Positions 1 through 5,763 of a DNA stretch of 9,043 nt are shown here, piece after piece. Below the pieces are notes generated by a model. The model searched no databases. It was not told the DNA's origin and was given only the letters and a program-made list of their open reading frames with translations. The stretch is taken from assembly GCA_002325605.1 (NCBI GenBank), contig DCSM01000022.1, positions 2,792 through 11,834 of the forward strand. The letters run 5' to 3'. The translations under genes and the position numbers were made by a program. The stretch is from Chloroflexaceae bacterium UBA1466 (GTDB lineage: Bacteria; Chloroflexota; Chloroflexia; Chloroflexales; Chloroflexaceae). The first letter of the stretch is position 1. Every line of letters starts with the position of its first letter.

Positions 1-48
1 GCCTTTGGCGGCGGAGCCCAGCCCTTAGCCCCACCTTAAACTTCAACC

Positions 49-942
49 CTAGCTTCCCAGCCCCCTCATCCGCTCCGCCAACCACGCATCCCTTACCTGC
101 TTGGCGTGGTCGAAGAGCGCATCCAATTGCTCAGTTTCGTCCTTCGATAAGTGCCCTCGCAGCTTCAGCAAAGCCTCAACCGCCGCGTCAACCCAGCCCA
201 GCAGCGCCGCTTGATTGGTTAGGCAGATGTCACGGTGCATCTGGGGATCACCCGATGCCAAGCGGGAAACGTCCCGAAAACCACCTGCGGCCAACAAACT
301 CATTGCTGACCAATCAGGACTCTGGCTGACTGCCTCGACCAGCGCAGTCGAGAGCAAAAAGGGTAGATGGGAAATCCCTGCGACATAAGCATCGTGCTGC
401 GCGGACTCAATATAGTAAGGCTTCGCCCCAACCGCCTGCACGACCTCCTCCATCAATTGCCGTCCCTGCGGCGCGAGACCTGGGTTAGGCGTAAGGCAAT
501 AAACCGCCCCTTTGAACAAATCCGCCCTTGCCGCCGCCGCTCCCACCTGCTCCCGCCCAGCCATCGGATGCCCACCCATAAAGCCAACCCCTGGCGGTAA
601 GAACTCCGCGGCCCACGCATTGACTTGCACTTTCGTGCTGGCGGTGTCGGTAACAACCGTTCCCCCAGCCAAAAGTGGCGCAAGCTCGCGCAAGAGCGTT
701 TGCACCGTTTGGACGGGCGTAGCCAGGATCACGAGGTCAGCTTGCGCTACGGCCTCCGCCAAGCTCCGCGCCTGCTGGTTAATCGCTCGCCGCTCATAAG
801 CCGTCTGGAGCATCTGCTTATCACGGTCATAGCCCGTAATTTGAACATCTCGCAAGGGCCCCGCTCGCGCCGCAGGCGTTTGCAAAGCTAACCCCAGCGA
901 CCCACCAATCAAACCCGTACCAATTAAAGCGATTCGGATCAT
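49..942 (-). CDS. tyrA: Prephenate/arogenate dehydrogenase
   Basis: This enzyme oxidatively decarboxylates prephenate (or arogenate) with NAD(P)+ on the way to tyrosine; it is cytosolic. The 297-residue protein begins with a Rossmann nucleotide site, GTGLIGGS at residues 8-15. An Asp at residue 39 closes the second beta strand, which favours NAD+ over NADP+. Later family landmarks are TDTASTK (98-104), GGHPMAGRE with the likely catalytic His125, ISHLPF with His192, and GGFRDVSR ending in Arg227, a likely substrate-carboxylate contact. The length fits a stand-alone dehydrogenase with no chorismate mutase or ACT domain, so feedback by tyrosine through an ACT domain is not expected. The ATG at 942 is 6 bp after the stop of the upstream membrane-protein gene, so the two are probably cotranscribed. 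Sequence alone does not decide prephenate against arogenate. Confidence 0.95.
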   Translation of the reverse strand: MIRIALIGTGLIGGSLGLALQTPAARAGPLRDVQITGYDRDKQMLQTAYERRAINQQARSLAEAVAQADLVILATPVQTVQTLLRELAPLLAGGTVVTDTASTKVQVNAWAAEFLPPGVGFMGGHPMAGREQVGAAAARADLFKGAVYCLTPNPGLAPQGRQLMEEVVQAVGAKPYYIESAQHDAYVAGISHLPFLLSTALVEAVSQSPDWSAMSLLAAGGFRDVSRLASGDPQMHRDICLTNQAALLGWVDAAVEALLKLRGHLSKDETEQLDALFDHAKQVRDAWLAERMRGLGS

Positions 943-948
943 ACGCTC

Positions 949-1590
949 TCAACCTGTTTTAATGCGTTTCTGAAGGATAAACTCAGCCAGGAATAGGGTC
1001 AGGATCAGCCCGCTAAAGCTTCCCCAATTCAGCGCTCTCAAGCCCGCCAGCCCTGCGATGAGCGCGACCAAAAGCCCTAGTTCAGAGGCTTGCCGCCGAG
1101 CGAGTTTGAGGATCATGCGGGCGGTTTGACTTGGAACATACCGCTTATTGAAGACGTAGACAAAGGGCAACGCGCTGGCCGTCGTAGCCCAAAAGAGACC
1201 GCAGAAGAGCAGAAGATAGACAGGCAAATCGGGCAGAAAGAGCAGCGAAGCAGTTGGAGGCGGTACGAAAGCTAGGGTATAAAGGAGCAAAGTCGTGCCC
1301 CCAACGCCTTCCCAGACTAGCCCTGGCAAACCAAGTCGTTGCTGGAGCGGCTTGAAGGTAAGCAATCCTGCTAACAAAAGAAGGACAAGAAACATCAAGC
1401 GCTGCGGAGCTAGAAAGCGCGGATCAGCCCGCAAATCAGTCGTCAACAGCAGAGTAAGAACCGCTATCCAGCACAAACCAGCCCCCAATGAAGGGGGCAA
1501 GCGAAAGACTAAGCGCCTTCCTTGCGGGCCAGTCTGCGTGAACACTGTGTCCTTTTCGGCTGGCTCCTGAGCCTCTTTCGGATGTTGCAT
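949..1590 (-). CDS. Unrecognised six-helix membrane protein
   Basis: I do not recognise this 213-residue protein. The first 33 residues are polar and charged, with no signal peptide. Hydrophobic stretches follow at about 35-51, 62-79, 96-112, 118-147 (long, with Pro120 and Pro123), 170-187 and 192-206, which suggests about six membrane helices. A basic, polar loop at about 148-168 (FNKRY, ARMILKLARRQ) separates the long fourth segment from the last two, and the C-terminus is basic (QKRIKTG). I see no catalytic motif. The gene is first after a good promoter (-35 at 1676-1681) and its stop is 6 bp before tyrA, so it is probably cotranscribed with tyrA. A role in transport of an aromatic compound would be a guess from context only. 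The ATG at 1590 is preceded by GGGAGAG, a reasonable ribosome site. Confidence 0.8.
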   Translation of the reverse strand: MQHPKEAQEPAEKDTVFTQTGPQGRRLVFRLPPSLGAGLCWIAVLTLLLTTDLRADPRFLAPQRLMFLVLLLLAGLLTFKPLQQRLGLPGLVWEGVGGTTLLLYTLAFVPPPTASLLFLPDLPVYLLLFCGLFWATTASALPFVYVFNKRYVPSQTARMILKLARRQASELGLLVALIAGLAGLRALNWGSFSGLILTLFLAEFILQKRIKTG

Positions 1591-1653
1591 AAAGCTACTC
1601 TCCCAGGTCGAAATATTTGAACCAGCCGTGAGTTAAATCACAACTGGCTCCTC

Positions 1654-1681
1654 ATTTTAATGGATCCTCTGCGGTTGTCAA
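1654..1681 (-). promoter_or_regulatory. Sigma-70-like promoter for orf213-tyrA
   Basis: Reading the minus strand, a perfect -35 hexamer TTGACA (1681-1676) is followed by a 16-base spacer and TAAAAT (1659-1654), a 5 of 6 match to the -10 consensus. Transcription would start near 1647, leaving a leader of roughly 55-60 bases before the ATG at 1590. The position, just upstream of the membrane-protein gene and after aroC, makes this the likely start of a separate orf213-tyrA transcript. Confidence 0.65.
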
Positions 1682-1705
1682 AACGCCAAAGCTTGTTGCG
1701 AGCGA

Positions 1706-1748
1706 CAGGCAGGAGGCCTATCCTACGCCTCCCTACGCCTCCTGCCTG
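1706..1748 (-). repeat. 12-bp inverted repeat with a tandem repeat in its loop
   Basis: CAGGCAGGAGGC at 1706-1717 is matched perfectly by its reverse complement at 1737-1748, giving a 12-bp GC-rich stem with a 19-base loop. The loop and right arm contain CCTACGCCT twice, at 1722-1730 and 1732-1740, ten bases apart. No T-run follows the stem on the minus strand, so it is not a textbook intrinsic terminator. It lies between the aroC stop and the promoter at 1654-1681, where it might stabilise the aroC message 3' end or assist termination. It may also be a dispersed genomic repeat. Confidence 0.6.
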
Positions 1749-1795
1749 CCTGCGGAATCGAATCTGCCTGCTGACTGCAAAATCATGTATGTTTA

Positions 1796-1822
1796 GGGAG
1801 GGTGGAAGAAGAGGGAAGAGCG
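1796..1822 (-). terminator. C-rich, G-poor tract after aroC (possible Rho loading site)
   Basis: About 20 bases after the aroC stop, the minus-strand transcript becomes almost pure pyrimidine, for example CTCTTCCCTCTTCTTCCACC, and carries hardly any G. Unstructured C-rich, G-poor RNA directly downstream of a coding region is what Rho utilisation sites look like. No intrinsic terminator with a T-run was seen between aroC and the next promoter, so Rho-dependent termination is a reasonable reading. It is an inference from composition. Confidence 0.35.
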
Positions 1823-1840
1823 GTTCAAACCTGCGGAGGA

Positions 1841-2926
1841 TTAAGGCTGGGGAAAAGTAACTCGTGCTGCTCGCTGGCGGAGGAGATGGTCGGCTAAAAC
1901 CAGGGCCAACATCGCTTCGGCGACGGGAACCAGACGCGGTAAAACGGTTGGGTCGTGGCGGCCATGCACTTCAATCGTAGCGGGATTGCCCGCGTGGTCG
2001 ACGGTTTGCTGGGGCTGGGCGATGGAGGGAGTAGGCTTGGCGGCCAGCCGTAAGACAATCTCTTCGCCCGTGCTGATGCCCCCCAAAATCCCACCATGCC
2101 GATTGGTGACAGTGCCGATTTGCCCATCAGGGTGGCGCACAAAGGAGTCATTGTTCTCAGAGCCGTGCAGGAGAGCTACGCCAAAGCCTTCGCCAATCTC
2201 CACGCCCTTGATGGCTGGGATGCTAAACATCGCCTTGCCAAGGTCGGCCTGGAGCTTATCAAAGACTGGCTCGCCTAAGCCTGGGGGCACACCTCGCGCC
2301 CGCAACTCTACAATCCCGCCCAGCGAATCCTTAGCCTGCCGCGCCGCCGCGACCCGTTCAATCATCTGAGCAGCAACGACAGAGTCAGGGCAACGCATGA
2401 TGTTGCGCTCGATCTCAGCCTCCTCAAAGACTTGGGCCCGCAAATCTCCCAGCGCCAGCGTGTAGCCGATAATCTGTACCCCAAAGGTCGCCAGCAACTT
2501 CTTAGCGATGGCTCCGCCCGCCACACGCCCCACGGTTTCACGGGCACTGCTGCGCCCACCGCCACGCCAGTCGCGGAAGCCGTACTTGATGTCCCAAGTA
2601 TAATCCGCATGGCCAGGGCGATAGAGGTCTTTGGTCGCGGCATAATGGGCTGAATGAGCATCGCTATTCAGGACGAGCATCGCAAGCGGGCTGCCTGTTG
2701 TGCGCCCCTCAAAAAGCCCAGAGAGGATTTGAACCTGGTCGGCTTCTTGGCGAGTGGAGCTAACGACGCTCTGCCCGACGCGGCGGCGGTCTAACTCGTG
2801 CTGAATATCTGCAAGCTCAAGTTCAAGCCCTGCGGGGCAGCCATCAACGGTGCAACCTACGCCTGGCCCGTGGGATTCACCCCAAGTTGTCAAGCGGAAG
2901 AGTTGCCCAAAGCTATTGCCAGCCAT
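1841..2926 (-). CDS. aroC: Chorismate synthase
   Basis: Chorismate synthase converts 5-enolpyruvylshikimate-3-phosphate to chorismate, the last common step of aromatic synthesis, using reduced FMN. The 361-residue length equals that of typical bacterial AroC. All three family signatures are present: GESHGPGVGC near residues 16-25, the FMN/substrate segment GGRSSARETVGRVAGG near 125-140, and HGRHDPTVLPR near 323-333. Other family stretches include RPGHADYTWDIKYGFRDWR and NRHGGILGGISTGE. Its ATG shares one base with the pyk stop (TAATG), implying translational coupling to pyruvate kinase. The downstream membrane-protein and tyrA genes have their own promoter but belong to the same pathway. Nothing looks damaged. 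Confidence 0.97.
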   Translation of the reverse strand: MAGNSFGQLFRLTTWGESHGPGVGCTVDGCPAGLELELADIQHELDRRRVGQSVVSSTRQEADQVQILSGLFEGRTTGSPLAMLVLNSDAHSAHYAATKDLYRPGHADYTWDIKYGFRDWRGGGRSSARETVGRVAGGAIAKKLLATFGVQIIGYTLALGDLRAQVFEEAEIERNIMRCPDSVVAAQMIERVAAARQAKDSLGGIVELRARGVPPGLGEPVFDKLQADLGKAMFSIPAIKGVEIGEGFGVALLHGSENNDSFVRHPDGQIGTVTNRHGGILGGISTGEEIVLRLAAKPTPSIAQPQQTVDHAGNPATIEVHGRHDPTVLPRLVPVAEAMLALVLADHLLRQRAARVTFPQP

Positions 2927-4392
2927 TAGTTGCTCTGCCCTTCTGCGCCAAGCTGCTGTCCTGCTATTAGCTCCTCAACACGGGCTACCTTTAAGAAGTT
3001 AGTCTTGCCTTTGATTGTGAGCGGGTGGCCGCCAAGCAGCACGACCAAGTCGTGAGGTTGGGCAAAGCCGCGAGTCGTGAGGTTGTGATAAACGCAGGCG
3101 TTCAGGGCTTCCAGGTCATCAGTTGCCAAACTCAAAATGGGTGTGAGGCCCCAGAGCAAACTCAGGCGTTGATAAATCTCTTCATTGGGGGTAAAGGCCA
3201 AAATGGGCACTTTAGGGCGGTGTTGCGCCATAAGCCGAGCCGTTTTGCCACTGAAGGTGAAAGCCACAAGCGCTTGCACTTCCAAATCTTCCACAAGCGT
3301 ACTGGCTGCGGCACAGATCGCGTGGGCTGTATCCTGCTGCCGAGCCAACTGGAGCTTCTGGCGGAGAACCTGCGAAGGCTGCACGCTGGACTCAACCGCA
3401 CGAGCGATGCGATCCATCATCCGTACCGCTTCCAAAGGAAATTGGCCTGACGCAGTCTCGCCACTCAGCATAATCGCATCTGTCCCGTCAAGAATCGCGT
3501 TTGCTACATCGCTGGCTTCAGCACGAGTTGGTCTAGGATTAGCGACCATCGAATTGAGCATTTGGGTCGCCGTGATGACAGGAATCCCAGCTTCATTTGC
3601 GGCCCGAATGATGCACTTCTGGACGAGGGGAACTTCCTCTGGGTTAATCTCCACCCCTAAATCGCCACGGGCCACCATCAAACCATCAGCGAGCTTGAGA
3701 ATTTCAGGCAAATCATCTAATGCTTCAGGCTTTTCAATCTTAGCAATGATGGGAACGTTTTTTCCATGCGCCGTGATATGATTCCTGAGATTGATAATGT
3801 CCGTAGCCTCGCGCACAAAGGAAAGCGCAATATAATCTACGCCTTGTTCCAGCCCAAAAGCCAGGTCGGTAAGGTCTTTCTGGGTCAAAGCGGGGATGCT
3901 AATATGAACTCTGGGCAGATTGATGCCCTGATTTTCCTTTAGCTCGCCCCCACAAACAACTTCAGTCGCAACTTCGTTATCGCCTGTACTCCGAACTTGC
4001 AATTCAATCAAACCATCCGAGAGCAGAATCCGATCTCCAGGTCGAACGTCGTAGGGCAAAGTCTGATAAGTGGTACTGACTTTCGCAACTGTGCCAAGCA
4101 TTGGCTTGGTGGTCAGGATAAAAGGCTCACCCGCTTTGAGCAAGATCGGCTGCTGATCTACCAAAGGGCCCGTGCGAATCTTCGGCCCCTGGAGGTCTTG
4201 CAAAATAGCCAGCGGAACCCCAGCGATCTGAGCCGCTTGGCGCAGGTTGGCGATGACACGGGCATGCGACGCATGCGTGCCGTGGGAGAAATTCAGGCGA
4301 GCGACGTTCATGCCCGCCGCAAGAAGCTGCGCCAGCATCTCAAACGATTCGCTGGCCGGCCCAATGGTAGCTACAATTTTAGTTCGACGCAT
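2926..4392 (-). CDS. pyk: Pyruvate kinase
   Basis: Pyruvate kinase transfers phosphate from phosphoenolpyruvate to ADP, the last step of glycolysis. The 488-residue protein opens with RRTKIVATIGPAS. Arg32, Asn34 and Ser36 of ARLNFSHG and Asp66 are the usual phosphate and cation ligands. The catalytic segment IIAKIEKPEALDDL carries Lys218 and the metal ligand Glu220, and ARGDLGVEI supplies Asp244. TATQMLNSM and SGETASGQFPLEAVRMM follow. The C-terminal domain is complete, and there is no extra PEP-utiliser domain. The cation-site segment reads DLQGPKIRTG; Lys71 stands where K+-dependent enzymes have Glu (rabbit Glu117), the pattern of K+-independent pyruvate kinases. The stop overlaps the aroC start. 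The ATG at 4392 fits the family start, but the strong GGAGG lies 19 bases upstream and better serves an 8-codon ORF. Confidence 0.97.
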   Translation of the reverse strand: MRRTKIVATIGPASESFEMLAQLLAAGMNVARLNFSHGTHASHARVIANLRQAAQIAGVPLAILQDLQGPKIRTGPLVDQQPILLKAGEPFILTTKPMLGTVAKVSTTYQTLPYDVRPGDRILLSDGLIELQVRSTGDNEVATEVVCGGELKENQGINLPRVHISIPALTQKDLTDLAFGLEQGVDYIALSFVREATDIINLRNHITAHGKNVPIIAKIEKPEALDDLPEILKLADGLMVARGDLGVEINPEEVPLVQKCIIRAANEAGIPVITATQMLNSMVANPRPTRAEASDVANAILDGTDAIMLSGETASGQFPLEAVRMMDRIARAVESSVQPSQVLRQKLQLARQQDTAHAICAAASTLVEDLEVQALVAFTFSGKTARLMAQHRPKVPILAFTPNEEIYQRLSLLWGLTPILSLATDDLEALNACVYHNLTTRGFAQPHDLVVLLGGHPLTIKGKTNFLKVARVEELIAGQQLGAEGQSN

Positions 4393-4405
4393 AGCAATGC
4401 TTCAT
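4379..4405 (-). CDS. Possible 8-codon leader ORF overlapping the pyk start
   Basis: On the minus strand a strong GGAGG (4416-4412) sits 6 bases before an ATG at 4405. That ATG opens an eight-codon frame, MKHCYASN, ending in TAA at 4379-4381, inside the first codons of pyk in another frame. The same GGAGG is 19 bases from the pyk ATG, too far for normal use, and the only site near pyk is a weak GAAG. The arrangement would suit translational coupling, with ribosomes finishing the short peptide 13 bases past the pyk start and re-initiating. Whether it is translated cannot be told from the sequence. Confidence 0.3.
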   Translation of the reverse strand: MKHCYASN

Positions 4406-4454
4406 CTTTCGCCTCCAGCGGCCTCTTTCTGGTTTGCCAATGTGAATAATGTCT

Positions 4455-4491
4455 GGGGCGCGGCGGCGGGCTTTGCCCGCCGCCGCGCCCT
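4455..4491 (-). terminator. Strong GC-rich hairpin after the glgC pair, without a T-run
   Basis: GGGCGCGGCGGCGGG at 4456-4470 is a perfect 15-base inverted match to 4476-4490. The inner C4471/G4475 can also pair, giving a 16-bp stem closed by a 3-base loop (AAA in the minus-strand RNA). It begins 10 bases after the glgC2 stop. Minus-strand sequence following the stem is CAGACATTATTCACA, with no T-run, so it is not a canonical intrinsic terminator. It may still end or attenuate the glgC transcript, protect its 3' end, or be a copy of a genome-wide palindromic repeat. No convincing promoter for pyk was found in the remaining 60 bases. Confidence 0.55.
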
Positions 4492-4500
4492 CCCAGCTAC

Positions 4501-5748
4501 CTACCCAACCGTTGTCCCGCTAGGAATCACTTTCCCCAGCGCCTGAAAAGCTTGCTGGCCGGTGCGCGGACGAATTACGACATTCCGCCCTATTTTCAGC
4601 CCCGAAGGCAAATCGGCGCGAGTACCCACCAGCGTCAGGCCGGTGTTCAACCAATCGGGAGCTTGTTTGTTAGACGTATTATCTTCACCCTCGCCTAGAA
4701 GCGTATCGCTTCCAATCTGGGCATCTTCGTCTATTATGCAGTGATCAACCACCGCACCTGGCCCAATCCAAGCGTTACTCAAGATAATTGAATCGCGGAC
4801 AACTGCTCCTGGCGAAACGAAAACGCCTGGCGAGATGATTGCACGCGTAACATGGCCCTGAATCCGACAGCCATCGCTGAGTAAGCTGTTTTCGACTCGT
4901 GCTTCTGCATCAATATCAGCGGCAGGTTGTTGGGCACTGGTCGTATGCAAAACCCATTCTGGGTCATAGAGATCAAGGGCTGGTGTTTCGGCTAAAAGCG
5001 CGGTATTGGCTTCAAAATAGGATTGCACTGTGCCAACATCGGCCCAATAGCCTTGAAAATTGTAGGCATAAGCATTCACTTTGCCAATAATCTTAGGCAA
5101 TAACCCACGGCCAAAATCTGCATCATCGTTGTTCGCCAGAAGTTCGAGCAAGAACTCTTTGCGAAACACATAAATGCCCATTGAAGCTAGACTACTAATG
5201 CTGCGGCGTGGTTTCTCTTCGAAGCTGCTGACATTGCCCGCCAAATCAACTGAAACAATCCCATACCGATGCACTTCGTGGGGGCTAACGCTATGGACCG
5301 CTAAGGTAACATCAGCTTTGCGCTCTTTATGCAACTGGAGCAGAGGCCGATAATCCATTTTATAGATATGGTCGCCCGCCAAAAGCAAAACGTTATCCAC
5401 CGCTTGATCTTCGATAAAATCCCGATTGTAGCGCACCGCATCAGCAGTCCCGCGTTGCCAACCGCTGCCTTCCCGCGTCGGCGAAGGGTGAAGTAAGCGC
5501 ATCCCGCCTTGCGCTCGGTCTAAATCCCAAGGTCGCCCCACCCCAAGATGCACATGGAGCGAACGGGGCCGATATTGCGTCAAGACTCCAACATTGTAGA
5601 TACCCGAATTGACGCAATTGGAAAGCACAAAATCAATGATGCGAAACTTACCCGCGAAAGAGACCGCCGCCGCCGTGCGTTCAGCCATCAAGACACTGAG
5701 CGCGGGCGAGTCCCCGCCAGCCAAAATCAGTACTAGTGTTCGTAGCAT
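4501..5748 (-). CDS. GlgC-like protein with degenerate active site (probable regulatory subunit)
   Basis: This 415-residue paralogue of the upstream GlgC has the same two parts: an N-terminal nucleotidyltransferase domain (to about 250) and a C-terminal left-handed beta-helix with hexad-like repeats (SPGVFVSPGAVVRDSI, NAWIGPGAVVDHCII). GKFRIIDF, SNCVNSGIYN, GTADAV, GDHIYKMDY and EEKP are intact. The nucleotide loop is not: GGEGTRL of the partner is GGDSPAL here (11-17), and EKRAKPSV is AERTAAAV (22-29). Alignment with E. coli GlgC gives R32 to Ala16, K39 to Glu23 and K42 to Ala26, and the WYKGTADAV tyrosine is Gln. Loss of the equivalent Arg and Lys makes the plant large subunit non-catalytic, and Firmicutes GlgD is a similar case. 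A regulatory partner of the upstream GlgC is therefore likely. It follows glgC1 by 15 bp. Confidence 0.88.
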   Translation of the reverse strand: MLRTLVLILAGGDSPALSVLMAERTAAAVSFAGKFRIIDFVLSNCVNSGIYNVGVLTQYRPRSLHVHLGVGRPWDLDRAQGGMRLLHPSPTREGSGWQRGTADAVRYNRDFIEDQAVDNVLLLAGDHIYKMDYRPLLQLHKERKADVTLAVHSVSPHEVHRYGIVSVDLAGNVSSFEEKPRRSISSLASMGIYVFRKEFLLELLANNDDADFGRGLLPKIIGKVNAYAYNFQGYWADVGTVQSYFEANTALLAETPALDLYDPEWVLHTTSAQQPAADIDAEARVENSLLSDGCRIQGHVTRAIISPGVFVSPGAVVRDSIILSNAWIGPGAVVDHCIIDEDAQIGSDTLLGEGEDNTSNKQAPDWLNTGLTLVGTRADLPSGLKIGRNVVIRPRTGQQAFQALGKVIPSGTTVG

Positions 5749-5754
5749 AAACTG

Positions 5755-5759
5755 CCCCC
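5755..5759 (-). promoter_or_regulatory. Ribosome binding site of the second glgC-like gene
   Basis: GGGGG on the minus strand is followed by CAGTTT and ATG at 5748, in the 15-bp gap after the first glgC stop. The G5-N6-ATG layout is the same as for the first gene, which suggests similar translation rates for the two subunits and supports the chosen start. Confidence 0.6.
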
Positions 5760-5763
5760 GCTC

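Noticed and set aside
1820..1838. tRNA T-arm-like sequence (GGTTCAAACC) next to the aroC stop
   Set aside because: No acceptor, D-arm or anticodon arm surrounds it on either strand, and the motif is a short palindrome that can occur by chance.
1660..1860. Plus-strand 66-codon open frame in the aroC-orf213 spacer
   Set aside because: It runs through the hairpin, the purine tract and the end of aroC, has no ribosome site and encodes a low-complexity Arg-rich product.
3185..3781. Long plus-strand frame (198 codons) opposite pyk
   Set aside because: It lies antisense within a fully conserved pyruvate kinase and its translation shows no protein-like motif, only the complement of conserved codons.
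4393..4450. Possible pyk promoter (TTGGCA on the minus strand near 4430-4440)
   Set aside because: The -35-like hexamer has no acceptable -10 at 16-18 bases; the region at that distance is the GGAGG site.
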